Counted from the stretch's first letter, positions 1 through 9,624 are shown. The stretch: DNA of 64,000 nucleotides from Alishewanella agri BL06 (GCF_000272005.1 NZ_AKKU01000015.1:1-64000), one strand, 5' to 3'. Program-made: numbers and translations. The notes: a model not told the origin generated them from the letters alone.

Positions 1-38
1 GACTACTTTTTTGTTTTATTCGCAATGATGATGCTATT

Positions 39-1019
39 CTAGCCAGGTTCTGGTACCAATGCCAGCGCCTGCAACAACAGCTCAGGCTCAGCGCTCGCCA
101 AATGTCCTTGCTCACTCAACAAACGTCGCCATTGCCGGGCACCCGGCATGCCCTGAAATAAGCCCAACATATGGCGGGCGATGTGCCAAAAACGCGCCCC
201 TTGCTGTATCTGCTGCTGAATATAGGGTACCATCAAGCGTACCAGTTGATGCTGGCTTGGTACGGCCCAATGATCTTGGTACAACAGCGCATCAACCTGA
301 CTCAGCAGATAGGGGTTGGTGTAAGCTTCCCGGCCTATCATCACACCATCCAGTTGCTGTAAATGCTGTTGTGCGTCTGTCAGCGTTTTAATACCACCAT
401 TAATGCTGATATCCAGCTGCGGAAAGTCACGTTTAAGCTGATACACCCGATCATAATTGAGTGGCGGGATTTCGCGGTTTTCTTTCGGACTCAAGCCCTT
501 TAACCAGGCTTTACGCGCGTGGATTACAAACTGCTGGCAACCGGCTTCAGCAACAGTAGCAACAAAATCCTGCAAAAACTGATACTCGTCAGAATCATCA
601 ATACCAATGCGGGTTTTGACACTGACCGGGATACTGACCACATCCTGCATTGCTTTTACACTATCAGCGACCAGCTGTGGTCTGGCCATCAGGCAGGCGC
701 CAAACATACCGTTTTGTACCCGATCTGACGGGCAGCCAACGTTAAGATTCAACGCATCGTAACCACGCTGCTCAGCCAGCTTGGCGCAATGAGCCAGTTC
801 AGCCGGCTCAGAGCCCCCCAGTTGCAGTACCAGTGGCTGCTCCTGCTGGCTAAAGCCCAGATAGTCGCCTTTGCCATGGATAATGGCACCCGTGGTGACC
901 ATTTCGGTATACAACACCGCGTGTTTACTCATCAAACGATGGAAATAACGACAATGCCGATCTGTCCAATCCAGCATCGGAGCAACGGAGAATTTTTGTG
1001 GCAGCACAAGGTTGTTCAA
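39..1019 (-). CDS. dusA: tRNA-dihydrouridine(20/20a) synthase DusA
   Basis: FMN-dependent enzyme that reduces uridine 20/20a in the D-loop of tRNAs using NADPH. The 326-residue protein begins with the Dus-family [12 protein letters not shown] segment (residues 13-24). It has the NLNVGCPS motif (91-98) with catalytic Cys96, the KTRIGID phosphate/FMN segment (from 135), [10 protein letters not shown] (166-175, a DusA hallmark) and NGGI (207-210). The start appears to be TTG, with AAAGG about nine bases upstream; no ATG lies nearby before the conserved core. It is transcribed away from zur and ends near the window edge. The DusA assignment over DusB/C is strong. Confidence 0.96.
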   Translation of the reverse strand: MNNLVLPQKFSVAPMLDWTDRHCRYFHRLMSKHAVLYTEMVTTGAIIHGKGDYLGFSQQEQPLVLQLGGSEPAELAHCAKLAEQRGYDALNLNVGCPSDRVQNGMFGACLMARPQLVADSVKAMQDVVSIPVSVKTRIGIDDSDEYQFLQDFVATVAEAGCQQFVIHARKAWLKGLSPKENREIPPLNYDRVYQLKRDFPQLDISINGGIKTLTDAQQHLQQLDGVMIGREAYTNPYLLSQVDALLYQDHWAVPSQHQLVRLMVPYIQQQIQQGARFWHIARHMLGLFQGMPGARQWRRLLSEQGHLASAEPELLLQALALVPEPG

Positions 1020-1039
1020 TTCAGCAGACCTTTCAATAA

Positions 1040-1270
1040 TTAGGTGTGTACCAGGTAGCTGGTCAGCTTTTTAACCAGCGGCAGTACCAACAGTAAGGTT
1101 GGAAAAGCAATCAACCAGGACAACCCCCAGGCAGAAAGCCATCCTTGTACCGTAAAGGCTTCCAGACCCAGACTTTTCAAAGTACTAACCAGAGACACAA
1201 TAAAGGTCATCAATATCGATAACAGTAATGGCATCACAAAAGCAGCCATTTTGGACGGTAATTTGGGCAT
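1040..1270 (-). CDS. DUF2798-type small membrane protein
   Basis: A 76-residue protein with two hydrophobic segments (about residues 8-30 and 46-68) separated by a short loop, and a basic lysine-containing C-terminus. Size, hairpin topology and pattern match the DUF2798 family of small inner-membrane proteins, whose function is unknown. It lies 20 bases upstream of dusA on the same strand and may be cotranscribed with it. It is divergent from zur, but I saw no convincing Zur operator, so zinc control is only a possibility. The family call is from memory of the pattern. Confidence 0.7.
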   Translation of the reverse strand: MPKLPSKMAAFVMPLLLSILMTFIVSLVSTLKSLGLEAFTVQGWLSAWGLSWLIAFPTLLLVLPLVKKLTSYLVHT

Positions 1271-1415
1271 TCTAGGTTCAACGTCTACTACTAAAGCACC
1301 GCATTATACCCTATCTGCGCCTGTGTTGCAGCGTATCGGTATGCCCCGGCAACACTAGCGCAGAACCGGCAATATGATACACTGCGTCAGAAAGGTTGCC
1401 GATGGGAGTACAGGA

Positions 1416-1853
1416 ATGTCAACTGAGAGTTTAGTGTCCAGGGCGCGAGCAATTTGCGAGCAAAATGGTGCCCGCTTTACCAGCATTCGGGAAAAAGTGT
1501 TTCGCCTGATGGCAGAGAATCATGGTGGTCAGGGTGCCTATGAACTGTTGGAGCAACTGAAACAAACCGAACCTGCGGCTAAACCTGCGACCATTTACCG
1601 CGCCCTGGAGTTTTTAACCGAACAAGGCTTTATCCACAAAATTGAATCCAGTAATGCCTTTATGCTGTGCCAGCATTTTGATAAACATCATCCGGCACAG
1701 TTGCTGATCTGTGAAAAGTGCGGCAACGTAACCGAACTGCATTCTGCTACCCTGCATACCGAGTTTAGTAAGCAGGCCGCCGCGCTCGGGTTTCATATTC
1801 ACCATCAAACTATTGAAGCACGGGGCAGTTGTCGGCAATGTCGTGGAAATTAA
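1416..1853 (+). CDS. zur: Fur-family zinc uptake regulator Zur
   Basis: Zinc-responsive repressor of zinc-acquisition genes. The 145-residue protein has the winged-helix region with AKPATIYRALEFL (55-67), as in E. coli Zur, and the structural-zinc cysteine pairs CEKC (99-102) and CRQC (139-142). I chose the ATG at 1416 over the upstream in-frame ATG at 1374: GGGAG lies seven bases before it, and translation from it gives the family-typical N-terminus. Fur itself is excluded by the AYELLEQL/AKPATIYRAL signature and the ending. A TATGATAC-like -10 sequence lies near 1372. Confidence 0.93.
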   Translation: MSTESLVSRARAICEQNGARFTSIREKVFRLMAENHGGQGAYELLEQLKQTEPAAKPATIYRALEFLTEQGFIHKIESSNAFMLCQHFDKHHPAQLLICEKCGNVTELHSATLHTEFSKQAAALGFHIHHQTIEARGSCRQCRGN

Positions 1854-1950
1854 ACGCACAAACTGCTGTTCGCTCTTGTATTATAAAGTAAAAACTTCTA
1901 GGCTTAAGACTGTTGCCAGTATGTTGATTCTCAAACCCATAGGCATTTAA

Positions 1951-2415
1951 ATGAATGTTGAATACATAAACCCTTTTCTTTCTTCGTTGGTGAATGTGCT
2001 GTCAACTATGGCCAATACCAAGATTGTACCTGGTCAACCGCGTATAAAAAAAGAAGAGGTGGCGCAAGGTGATGTGTCCGGCTTAATCGGCATGGTCGGA
2101 CCGACTATGAAAGGCTCATTTTCGGTCAGCTTTGACGAAAAGCTCGCGATTGAAATTATGTTCCGGATGCTGGGTGAGCGCCCCAGCGGCATTAACCCCG
2201 ATGTGACCGATATGGTGGGCGAAATCACCAATATGGTTACTGGCGGTGCCAAGCGGATCCTTGGTGAAAAAGGTTATGAATTTTCAATGGCGACCCCAAT
2301 CGTAGTCTCCGGGAAGAACCATACTATTACCCATAAATGCGATGGCCCGACTATTCTGATGCCTTTCAGCTCAGAGTTTGGCAAAGTCCATATCGAAGTG
2401 AGCTTTGATAAATAG
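1951..2415 (+). CDS. cheX: Chemotaxis phosphatase CheX
   Basis: CheX-type CheY-P phosphatase, which removes phosphate from the response regulator to end chemotaxis signalling. The 154-residue protein carries the ExxN active-site motif at Glu91-Asn94 within GEITNMVTGGAK, as in the CheC/CheX/FliY family. It has a single such motif, as CheX does, and the usual length. It stands alone, convergent with alr, rather than in a chemotaxis operon. With motX at 12 kb it shows a motile, chemotactic cell. A related CheX-like protein with another partner cannot be excluded. Confidence 0.88.
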   Translation: MNVEYINPFLSSLVNVLSTMANTKIVPGQPRIKKEEVAQGDVSGLIGMVGPTMKGSFSVSFDEKLAIEIMFRMLGERPSGINPDVTDMVGEITNMVTGGAKRILGEKGYEFSMATPIVVSGKNHTITHKCDGPTILMPFSSEFGKVHIEVSFDK

Positions 2416-2437
2416 CCGCCTGCTGTAGCGGCTCAGC

Positions 2438-3517
2438 TTATAACAAATACTGATAATCGACCCGCGGCGTAATATTACATAACAGTTCATAAGGGATGGT
2501 TGCTGCGCAGGCAGCCACCCGCTCTATTGCTAGCTCCGGCCCCCACAACACCGCCTCGTCCCCAAGCTTGTCCTGTGCGTTCGGTCCAAGATCGACGGTA
2601 ATCATATCCATTGATACCCGGCCAGCCAACGGCACCTCGCGACCATTTAACCACACTGGTGTGCCATTGAAGGCATGCCGAGGATAGCCATCACCGTATC
2701 CGACAGCAATTACGCCAACAGTGGTATCACAAGCCGCCTGCCAATGCCCGCCATAGCCAACCCGCTCACCGGCCCGCACCTTACGCAACGCAATCAGACG
2801 ACTACTCAGACGCATTACCGGCTGTAAATGATGCGCAGTGCCAATCTGGTCAATAAAAGGCGAAATGCCGTGTAACATCAGCCCAGGCCTTACCCACTCA
2901 GCATGGCTTTGCGGAAAGGCCAGAATCGCCGCTGAGTTGGCCAAGCTACGCTGTTCTGCTTTACCGGCAATAAGATCAGTAAATACCGCCAATTGCTGCA
3001 AGGTACGATCTGAGCCGGGCTCATCAGCACAGCAAAAATGGCTCATCAGGCGGATCCCCGGTAACACTGCGCTGCATTGCCACAAGCGACGGTAAAAGTC
3101 GTCAAATTGCGCCGGCTCGATGCCCAGCCGGTGCATACCGCTATCGATCTTTAGCCAGACCTTTAACTGGCCATCCAGTGCCGCTTGCTCCAGCGCCTGT
3201 AGTTGTAGTTCGTTATGCACCACGGTTTGCAGATTATTGGCCAGTAACAGCGGCAGCTCAGCGGCCTCATAAAAGCCCTCGAGTAACACTATCGGTTTCA
3301 CAATGCCGCCAGTACGCAGCGCCAGGGCTTCATCTATTCGTGCCACCGCAAAGGCATCGGCATCACTGAGTGCTTGTGCCACCCTGACCAAACCATGGCC
3401 ATAGGCATTCGCTTTTAACACCGCCAATACCTGACTCTGTGGTGCCAATTGCCGCACCCGGGCTAGATTATGTTGTAGCGCCTGCAAATTGATCTGCGCG
3501 ACCGGCCGCCGACTCAT
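2438..3517 (-). CDS. alr: Alanine racemase
   Basis: PLP enzyme that interconverts L- and D-alanine, supplying D-Ala for peptidoglycan. The 359 residues match the family length. PLP-binding Lys35 lies in AVLKANAYGHG, and the second catalytic base Tyr255 lies in ERVGYGGHW. The C-terminal beta-domain has GRVSMDMITVDLG. Its ATG overlaps the dnaB stop as TAATG (one shared base), so it is translationally coupled to dnaB. dnaB-alr is a conserved gammaproteobacterial pair. Confidence 0.97.
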   Translation of the reverse strand: MSRRPVAQINLQALQHNLARVRQLAPQSQVLAVLKANAYGHGLVRVAQALSDADAFAVARIDEALALRTGGIVKPIVLLEGFYEAAELPLLLANNLQTVVHNELQLQALEQAALDGQLKVWLKIDSGMHRLGIEPAQFDDFYRRLWQCSAVLPGIRLMSHFCCADEPGSDRTLQQLAVFTDLIAGKAEQRSLANSAAILAFPQSHAEWVRPGLMLHGISPFIDQIGTAHHLQPVMRLSSRLIALRKVRAGERVGYGGHWQAACDTTVGVIAVGYGDGYPRHAFNGTPVWLNGREVPLAGRVSMDMITVDLGPNAQDKLGDEAVLWGPELAIERVAACAATIPYELLCNITPRVDYQYLL

Positions 3518-4908
3518 TAATACTCATCCTCAAAACGGGCACTGCCGGCATAGTTATCAAAGCGCGAGAAATGGCCGTGGAAAGTTAGACGCACCCGGCC
3601 AATTGGGCCGTTCCGCTGCTTACCGATAATAATTTCAGCCGTACCTTTATCTGCTGTATCCTCGTGGTAGACCTCATCACGATAGATAAACATAATCAAA
3701 TCCGCATCCTGTTCTATCGAACCCGATTCCCGCAAGTCAGAGTTCACCGGCCGCTTATCGGCGCGTTGTTCCAGTGAACGGTTAAGCTGCGATAGCGCAA
3801 CTACCGGCACTTTCAATTCTTTTGCCAGGGCTTTTAACGAGCGGGAAATTTCGGCGATCTCCAGGGTGCGGTTTTCACTCATCCCGGGTACCGTCATCAG
3901 CTGCAGATAGTCGACCATAATCATGCTTAAGCCACCGTGCTCGCGGGCAATTCGCCTTGCCCTCGAACGCACTTCGGTAGGGGTTAAGCCTGAGGCATCA
4001 TCGATATACATTTTGCCTTTGCTGTTCAGAAGCTCTATCGCCGATGACAAGCGCGCCCAATCTTCATCTTCCAGCTGGCCGGTACGCACCTTGGTCTGGT
4101 TAATCCGGCCTAATGAGGCCAGCATCCGCATCATAATCTGGTCTGACGGCATCTCTAAGCTGAAAATCAATACCGGCTTATCGCTGGTAATAGCCGCATG
4201 TTCACACAGATTCATGGCAAAGGTGGTTTTACCCATTGATGGTCGCGCCGCGACGATAATCAGGTCCGACGGCTGCAAACCATTGGTCATCTTGTCCAGA
4301 TCGACATAGCCGGTCGACACGCCGGTGATACCGTTTTGCGGTGAACGATACAGCGCATCAATTTTATCAATGGTTTTGGCGAGGATGCTGTTGATGGGCT
4401 CCGGCCCTTCATTGGCTTTGGCGCGTTGCTCGGCAATCTTGAATACTTTGGTTTCGGCAAAGTCCAGCAGCTCTGCCGCAGTGCGGCCCTGCGTATCGTA
4501 GCCGGCGTCAGCGATATCATGGGCAACACCAATCATATCCCGCACTACCGCGCGTTCGCGCACGATATCGGCATAGGCCAGAATATTCGCAGCGCTGGGG
4601 GTGTTTTTGGCAATTTCGCCCAAATAAGCAAAGCCGCCAATATCATCCAGCTGTTGATTGGCTTCCAGCGCTTCGGAAACGGTGATCAGGTCAATCGGCT
4701 GGTTACCTTCTGCCAGCCGTGCCATCGCATTAAAAATCAGCCGGTGCGAGCGCAGATAAAAATCATGCTCGACTACCTTTTCAGAAACCCGGTCCCAGGC
4801 TTCATTATCCAGCATCAGGCCACCCAGCACCGATTGCTCCGCTTCAATCGAATGCGGCGGCATCTTTACTGCTGCAACCTGTTTATCTTTTACACTTTGT
4901 TGTGCCAC
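3517..4908 (-). CDS. dnaB: Replicative DNA helicase DnaB
   Basis: Hexameric 5'-3' helicase that unwinds the replication fork and recruits primase. The 463-residue protein has the N-terminal domain beginning PPHSIEAEQSVLGG (17-30) and the RecA-like domain with Walker A RPSMGKTT (222-229). The DYLQLM Walker B region and SQLNRSLEQRADKRP follow. No intein interrupts it. The start is a GTG; the next in-frame ATG (residue 16) directly precedes the conserved core and would make the N-terminus unusually short. It is coupled to alr downstream. Confidence 0.97.
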   Translation of the reverse strand: MAQQSVKDKQVAAVKMPPHSIEAEQSVLGGLMLDNEAWDRVSEKVVEHDFYLRSHRLIFNAMARLAEGNQPIDLITVSEALEANQQLDDIGGFAYLGEIAKNTPSAANILAYADIVRERAVVRDMIGVAHDIADAGYDTQGRTAAELLDFAETKVFKIAEQRAKANEGPEPINSILAKTIDKIDALYRSPQNGITGVSTGYVDLDKMTNGLQPSDLIIVAARPSMGKTTFAMNLCEHAAITSDKPVLIFSLEMPSDQIMMRMLASLGRINQTKVRTGQLEDEDWARLSSAIELLNSKGKMYIDDASGLTPTEVRSRARRIAREHGGLSMIMVDYLQLMTVPGMSENRTLEIAEISRSLKALAKELKVPVVALSQLNRSLEQRADKRPVNSDLRESGSIEQDADLIMFIYRDEVYHEDTADKGTAEIIIGKQRNGPIGRVRLTFHGHFSRFDNYAGSARFEDEY

Positions 4909-5070
4909 GTTTTACTACCACAGGAAAAACTTGCTGATGGCGTCATGCTAACCCGCGACTGCGCCAAAGCCAATTAAAGCTTATAAAATTTTATGCGCTA
5001 CCAACTGACTGGCAGTTGAATAGGATATGGATAGTAAGGAAAAACACACAGGAAAAACAGATGATGCGGA

Positions 5071-5103
5071 AAATAACAAACGCACTGCCAGGCGGCAGTG
5101 CGT
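5071..5103 (-). terminator. Intrinsic terminator of the rpsF-priB-rpsR-rplI operon
   Basis: A perfect 9-bp stem (5081-5089 with 5094-5102, CGCACTGCC/GGCAGTGCG) and four-base loop, followed on the minus strand by TTTGTTATTTT. It starts 12 bases after the rplI stop. Confidence 0.9.
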
Positions 5104-5114
5104 CTTAGCCATGA

Positions 5115-5567
5115 TTAGGCTTCAGCGATGATCACAACCTTAATGGTTGCAATCACTTCTGCGTGTAACTGCAGATCGATTTCGAACTCGCCAGTTTCAC
5201 GTAAAGTGCCGTTTGGTAACTTCACTTCCGCTTTAGCTACAGCTACGCCGGCTTCAGTGATCGCATCAGCGATATCACGAGTACCAACAGAACCGAACAG
5301 TTTACCCTCGTCACCCGCTTTAGAAGCGATGGTAACCTGAGCCAGTTCAGCAACCTTAGCAGCACGGTCGTTAGCTACTGCTAAGTCAGCAGCCAGTTTG
5401 GCTTCTAATTCAGCACGACGGGCTTCGAACTTCTCGATGTTAGCCTTAGTAGCCGGAACTGCTTTACCCTGTGGGAATAAGAAGTTACGGGCATAACCAG
5501 ACTTAACAGTTACATTGTCACCTAAACCACCCAGGTTTGCGACTTTGTCTAACAGAATAATTTGCAT
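5115..5567 (-). CDS. rplI: 50S ribosomal protein L9
   Basis: Large-subunit protein that binds 23S rRNA domain V near the L1 stalk. The 150-residue sequence has the L9 N-terminal signature ([19 protein letters not shown], residues 8-26), then NFLFPQGKA, a long connecting helix and the C-terminal domain. It is the last gene of the rpsF-priB-rpsR-rplI operon, with an AGGGG Shine-Dalgarno sequence eight bases before the ATG and a strong terminator just downstream. Confidence 0.98.
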   Translation of the reverse strand: MQIILLDKVANLGGLGDNVTVKSGYARNFLFPQGKAVPATKANIEKFEARRAELEAKLAADLAVANDRAAKVAELAQVTIASKAGDEGKLFGSVGTRDIADAITEAGVAVAKAEVKLPNGTLRETGEFEIDLQLHAEVIATIKVVIIAEA

Positions 5568-5585
5568 TGCCTATACCCCTCTGTA

Positions 5586-5813
5586 TTAGCTGTGTGAGTC
5601 GCTGTATGGTAACAGAGCCAGGTAACGAGCGCGTTTGATGGCGCGGGCTAACTGACGCTGATATTTAGCGCTGGTGCCAGTAATACGGCTTGGTACGATC
5701 TTGCCACTTTCTGTAACATAGTTTTTCAGAACGGCGGTGTCTTTGTAATCAATCTCTACAGTGCCTTCTGCAGAAAAACGGCAGAATTTACGGCGACGGA
5801 AAAAACGTGACAT
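5586..5813 (-). CDS. rpsR: 30S ribosomal protein S18
   Basis: Small-subunit platform protein that forms a heterodimer with S6. The 75 residues are the usual length and include the basic [11 protein letters not shown]-terminus and the [21 protein letters not shown]-terminal segment. It lies between priB and rplI in the conserved operon. The S6:S18 dimer is known in bacteria to feed back on the rpsF leader; see the leader entry. Confidence 0.98.
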   Translation of the reverse strand: MSRFFRRRKFCRFSAEGTVEIDYKDTAVLKNYVTESGKIVPSRITGTSAKYQRQLARAIKRARYLALLPYSDSHS

Positions 5814-5824
5814 TTGTCTGTCTC

Positions 5825-6130
5825 CTAACTTAATTGTTCAATCTGTTGCGCATGCAGGACCAGTTTTGCCTGACCACTGCGGCTTTGGTGCCGGTTTAAA
5901 AAACCACTCACCCGAACCATGCTGCCCAACGTCAGATGCTGAGCGTGTTGTTGTAACACTGTGCCACTTAATACCACCTGCATCCGGACATAAGCCTGGC
6001 GGTTTAAGCCAGCTTCCTGTTGCATGCTGCGATGTTCCAGGGTTAACACAGTGTGCGGGATCCCCGCCGGACTCTCGCTGCGCTCAGGGTGCCGGCAAAG
6101 GGCGCCGCTTAGCACAAGGATATTGTCCAT
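5825..6130 (-). CDS. priB: Primosomal replication protein PriB
   Basis: Single-stranded-DNA-binding OB-fold protein of the PriA-PriB-DnaT replication restart pathway. The 101-residue protein has the PriB pattern: NILVLSG strand, [16 protein letters not shown], and a C-terminal [18 protein letters not shown]. It sits between rpsF (seven-base gap) and rpsR (11-base gap), its classic position. The Shine-Dalgarno sequence is weak, so translation probably depends on coupling to rpsF. Confidence 0.95.
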   Translation of the reverse strand: MDNILVLSGALCRHPERSESPAGIPHTVLTLEHRSMQQEAGLNRQAYVRMQVVLSGTVLQQHAQHLTLGSMVRVSGFLNRHQSRSGQAKLVLHAQQIEQLS

Positions 6131-6137
6131 TTACAAC

Positions 6138-6515
6138 TTACTCGTCGTTTGCTACTTGCTCTTCAGTTTCACGAGGAGCACGCTCACGACGCTCTTCACG
6201 TACCTTAGCCATTGGTGATGGCTCAACGATGGCACCGTTAGTGCGCATAATCAGGTTACGTAATACCGCATCGTTGTAGCGGAAGTTAGTTTCCAGCTCA
6301 TCGATCACGCTTTGTGGTGCTTCCACGTTCATCAGCACATAGTGTGCTTTGTGCAGTTTTTGAATTGGGTAAGCCAGTTGACGACGACCCCAATCTTCTA
6401 AACGGTGGATAGAACCGCCCGCTTCTTTGATCGCGCCAGTGTAACGCTCGATCATACCAGGCACTTGTTCACTCTGATCTGGGTGAACCATAAAAACGAT
6501 TTCGTAATGACGCAT
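6138..6515 (-). CDS. rpsF: 30S ribosomal protein S6
   Basis: Small-subunit platform protein that pairs with S18. The 125-residue protein starts [20 protein letters not shown] and contains [20 protein letters not shown], both diagnostic of S6. The acidic, charged C-terminal tail after about residue 100 is typical of proteobacteria in which RimK adds glutamates to S6; whether that happens here is inference. First gene of the operon, with a structured leader upstream. Confidence 0.98.
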   Translation of the reverse strand: MRHYEIVFMVHPDQSEQVPGMIERYTGAIKEAGGSIHRLEDWGRRQLAYPIQKLHKAHYVLMNVEAPQSVIDELETNFRYNDAVLRNLIMRTNGAIVEPSPMAKVREERRERAPRETEEQVANDE

Positions 6516-6600
6516 TGTAGCTCCTTACGGTTAGTAAGCCTCGGAAGAACTCGGCCGGGTTCTTATAAAGGCAAGGAACGTTGAGTGTATGGCCGAAGGT
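6516..6600 (-). promoter_or_regulatory. Structured rpsF 5' leader, candidate S6:S18 autoregulatory site
   Basis: On the minus strand the rpsF leader holds a stem AAGAAC/GTTCTT (6544-6549 with 6558-6563). This is followed by CCGAGG and then CTTAC-loop-GTAAG, which runs into the AAGGAG Shine-Dalgarno sequence. S6:S18 dimers are known to bind rpsF leaders through a CCG-containing structure and repress the operon. The layout fits that model, but the fold was judged only by eye. Confidence 0.4.
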
Positions 6601-6652
6601 CGCGTATTTTAAGGACTCAGCCGTGAAATAACAAGTGAAAGCGGCAGATTGC

Positions 6653-6690
6653 ACAAAAAAAGTTCAGGCCAGCAAGCTGGCCTGAACATT
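6653..6690 (-). terminator. Intrinsic terminator after the small-lipoprotein gene
   Basis: A perfect 12-bp stem (6662-6673 with 6676-6687) is followed on the minus strand by seven Ts. It closes the S41-peptidase/small-lipoprotein unit before the rpsF operon. Confidence 0.93.
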
Positions 6691-6711
6691 AGATACACCG
6701 GGTGAGCAACT

Positions 6712-7086
6712 TTAACGTGCCACAGTCTGGCAACGGGCGCCGTTAAGCCGCACACTCTTGCCTGAACCCGGATGCTGTAAAATACAGCTGTCTCCCGCCT
6801 TAACCAGTACAAAGCGATAGGACGGTAATTGGTGACGACCGTCCAAGGGGCGACCTTGGCTATCGAGCGGCATTCGCTGCTCAATAAACAGCTCCGGACT
6901 CTGTTGCAGTACATCATCGGCTAAGGTCACAGTGTTACCACCGACAATACTGGTAATAAAATCGTTCAGTTGCTGGCGGACTTCAGCGCCACCAGCCACT
7001 AACACAGCCGGCTCTGCCGCTGCACCACTTTGACAGCCGGTCAGTAACAACATACTGCCCAAGGTCAAGATGGTTATCGCTTTCAC
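6712..7086 (-). CDS. Small lipoprotein of unknown function coupled to an S41 peptidase
   Basis: A 124-residue protein with a lipoprotein signal peptide, LLLTGC lipobox and predicted lipidated Cys18. I recognise no domain. The mature part has two cysteines (101 and 119), suitable for a disulfide in the periplasm, and ends in a short beta-rich region. Its GTG start overlaps the TGA of the upstream S41 peptidase as GTGA, so the two are translationally coupled. It could be a partner, inhibitor or substrate-presenting factor of that peptidase; this is inference from context only. Confidence 0.75.
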   Translation of the reverse strand: MKAITILTLGSMLLLTGCQSGAAAEPAVLVAGGAEVRQQLNDFITSIVGGNTVTLADDVLQQSPELFIEQRMPLDSQGRPLDGRHQLPSYRFVLVKAGDSCILQHPGSGKSVRLNGARCQTVAR

Positions 7087-8747
7087 GGGTTACCCTCCGC
7101 CGGCTGCAGTTCAGTCATCAGCTTATTATTAAACAGAATGTCCTGATAACGAGGATCTAACAAACGCATCTTGCCAGCCGCGTCGTCATCCACCCGGGCA
7201 TGATTATCAGACATTTGTAAGCTACCAAACCCAGCACTGCCTGCTTCAACCATCGGGCAGCGATCATTCTGCGCATAATAAACCGCCGCGCCAAGTAAAC
7301 GTTCGGCAGGATCGCCCAGCTGTTTGCTGAAGTCATCCGCCAGTGGACAGCCTTTCACATCAGCCTGGAACACCGGATTGGTTTTTGGAATAAAGCCGTC
7401 GGCATATTCACCAAAACCTTTGGCATTTACGCCGGTAAACTGGATGGTGAAGTAAGTCGTACCACAGTTGTCAGTCGGATAAAAACCATAAGGCTTACCA
7501 CAGGTTTGATCGCCAATCAGGATCACCTCAACATCAATCCCGCGCAAACCATTGATAAAGGCTTCACTGGCAGAGCAGGTGTTCCCGGTACTTAAGATAA
7601 AGACCCGGCTTAGATTTAATGACGGCAAATCAGTGTCAGTCAGGCGCCCTGCTTCATAATCAATGACTTTCGAATAAAACGGCACCGGAGACAATGTCTG
7701 ACCGGTAACCGGGTTGGTATTCGGATATTTATCATTAAAGATAGTCCGTTCAAAGAAGCTACCCTGAATAATATTCGGACCCGTTACCATATAACCGAGC
7801 TGAGATGCCAAGGCTAGCAAACCACCGCCGTTATAGCGTAAATCAATCACCAACTCGTCAATATTGGCATCCGCGAACTGGTTTACTGCGCTAATCAATT
7901 GCTGCTGTGCCAGCGCAATATGACTGTTAAATTGCACGTAGCCCACCTTACCGGCAAAGGTATCCAACACTCTGACATTTTGCACCGGCGACGCAGCCAC
8001 ATTAGCCGATGTCATACTTACGGCTTTACGTGCACCCGCAGCCGATTCAAACACAAAGTCAAAGCGCTGGCCGGTAGCTGACGGGAAAAGTGCGCGATTT
8101 AGCAGGTCAACACCGGCTTGGGTATTATCGTTAACAAAGTCAATGCCATTAACACTTAGTAATCTGTCACCCCTTACCAGACCCGCATTGGCTGCCGGTG
8201 AGTTTGGCTCGGTGTAAGCAATCGTCAGTTCACGTGGTGGGGTGTTACGACCAAAAGACCAACGAATACCATAGCCAGCGGATACGCCGGCTTGCGTTTG
8301 TTGCTGGTATTCAGCGGTGTTCTCAGTAAAGTGGAAATTATCTTTCGGCGTGCCTGAGTCGGTTAGCTGTTCTGTTTTAAGCAGATTAAAATACTGAGCC
8401 ACACTGTAGGGTGCCGGATCACGATCAACGACTTCGCGATACCAAAGATAAGTATTATTAGTCCAGGAACGTAACCACATTTTTTCGTGCATAGCGGTGC
8501 CGGCACGATCCGGATAAGGACGGTTACTATTAAAAGGGTCAGTACCGGTACGCGGCGTTTGACAGAAGTTCTTTAAGGTACTTTCGGCCGGGAACTGGCC
8601 AGCAACCCAGGTTGGAGCGGTAGGCGTGGTATTGCCAGAACCGCCACCACCACCGGCAGAGCCACCGGAACCACCACCGCCACACGCCGTCAGCGTTATC
8701 ACGGAAAGTGACAACAATGACATTGTTAATGATTTTTTACTAATCAT
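7083..8747 (-). CDS. S41-family peptidase lipoprotein with PDZ domain
   Basis: Predicted periplasm-facing C-terminal-processing-type protease. The signal peptide ends in LTAC (lipid Cys22), followed by a glycine-rich linker. A PDZ-like domain (about 150-210, with GLVRGDRLLSVNGIDF) and the S41 core (about 265-440) follow. Nucleophile Ser392 lies in CSASE and general-base Lys418 in TCGKP. The ATG at 8747 is preferred over TTG at 8753 because GGAGG lies six bases upstream. It is a paralogue of the gene at 12746-14080 and is coupled to the small lipoprotein downstream. Substrate unknown. Confidence 0.9.
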   Translation of the reverse strand: MISKKSLTMSLLSLSVITLTACGGGGSGGSAGGGGGSGNTTPTAPTWVAGQFPAESTLKNFCQTPRTGTDPFNSNRPYPDRAGTAMHEKMWLRSWTNNTYLWYREVVDRDPAPYSVAQYFNLLKTEQLTDSGTPKDNFHFTENTAEYQQQTQAGVSAGYGIRWSFGRNTPPRELTIAYTEPNSPAANAGLVRGDRLLSVNGIDFVNDNTQAGVDLLNRALFPSATGQRFDFVFESAAGARKAVSMTSANVAASPVQNVRVLDTFAGKVGYVQFNSHIALAQQQLISAVNQFADANIDELVIDLRYNGGGLLALASQLGYMVTGPNIIQGSFFERTIFNDKYPNTNPVTGQTLSPVPFYSKVIDYEAGRLTDTDLPSLNLSRVFILSTGNTCSASEAFINGLRGIDVEVILIGDQTCGKPYGFYPTDNCGTTYFTIQFTGVNAKGFGEYADGFIPKTNPVFQADVKGCPLADDFSKQLGDPAERLLGAAVYYAQNDRCPMVEAGSAGFGSLQMSDNHARVDDDAAGKMRLLDPRYQDILFNNKLMTELQPAEGNP

Positions 8748-8854
8748 ATGCAACCTCCACTATTTAATTCAGGGCTTCCAGCTAAAAATTTACCCGAAAT
8801 TAACATGAAAGTTTCGGTGGTGCAAGCACCCACAGTCAGAGGGTGGCGGGCCAG

Positions 8855-9592
8855 TTACACCTGCTGCCGTTGCCGTACTGCTTCAAATAAGCAAATGCCA
8901 GTAGCAACCGAAACGTTCAAACTCGACACCGAGCCAAACATCGGTATCTTTACCAGGGCATCACAGGTTTCCCGGGTCAGACGCCGTAAGCCCTCGCCTT
9001 CGGCGCCTAATACCAGCGCTAAAGGCCCAGTTAAATCGGCCTGGTAGACCAGGGTTTCAGTTTCACCGGCAGTACCTACTACCCAAACCCCTGCTTGCTG
9101 TAATTGGCGTAAGGTGCGCGCCAGATTCGTTACCGTAATAAAGGGCACCGATTCGGCGGCACCGCAGGCGACCTTGCGTACCACTGATGTTAATTTTACT
9201 GAGCGATCTTTTGGTGCGATCACCGCATGCACACCGGCCGCATCCGCGCTACGTAAAATGGCACCCAGGTTATGCGGATCAGTCACACCGTCCAGCACCA
9301 ATAACAAGGGTTTACTCTGGGTTTCAATAATCGCCGCCAGATCAGCCTCGTTACCACTGCTGCTTAACCGTGCTTTAGCCACAATACCCTGATGCTGGCC
9401 GCCGACCATCTCATCCAGGGTTTTACGATTACAAAATTGCACTGAAATGCCGTGTTGCCGCGCTTGCTGCAACAATGGCTGCATCCGTTTGTCGTCGCGG
9501 TCTTTTAACGCGAAAATTTCCAGCACATCCTGTGGCGCGCGTTTTAATAAGGCTTCGACCGCGTGCAGGCCAAATACCAGATCATTACTCAT
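8855..9592 (-). CDS. rlmB: 23S rRNA (guanosine-2'-O-)-methyltransferase RlmB
   Basis: SPOUT methyltransferase that methylates the 2'-O of G2251 in the 23S rRNA P loop. The 245 residues match E. coli RlmB in length. The three trefoil-knot SpoU motifs are present: [26 protein letters not shown] and [15 protein letters not shown]. It lies 32 bases after rnr on the same strand; rnr-rlmB is a conserved operon. Confidence 0.97.
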   Translation of the reverse strand: MSNDLVFGLHAVEALLKRAPQDVLEIFALKDRDDKRMQPLLQQARQHGISVQFCNRKTLDEMVGGQHQGIVAKARLSSSGNEADLAAIIETQSKPLLLVLDGVTDPHNLGAILRSADAAGVHAVIAPKDRSVKLTSVVRKVACGAAESVPFITVTNLARTLRQLQQAGVWVVGTAGETETLVYQADLTGPLALVLGAEGEGLRRLTRETCDALVKIPMFGSVSSLNVSVATGICLFEAVRQRQQV

Positions 9593-9624
9593 AGCTTACC
9601 TGTAGTGAATTACAGAGCGCCGGA

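Noticed and set aside
1271-1415. Possible Zur operator in the zur upstream region
   Set aside because: Only an isolated ATTATA-type half resembles the AT-rich palindrome; no convincing dyad was seen.
2411-2437. Short hairpin AGCCGC/GCGGCT between cheX and alr
   Set aside because: Six-base stem with an eight-base loop and no T-run on either strand; too weak to call a terminator.
5761-6279. 172-codon plus-strand open frame across rpsR, priB and rpsF
   Set aside because: Antisense shadow of three certain genes, with no ribosome site or recognisable protein.
8620-8680. CCACCG/CCGCCA repeats near the start of the first S41 gene
   Set aside because: They simply encode the glycine-rich linker after the lipobox; not a CRISPR or regulatory repeat.
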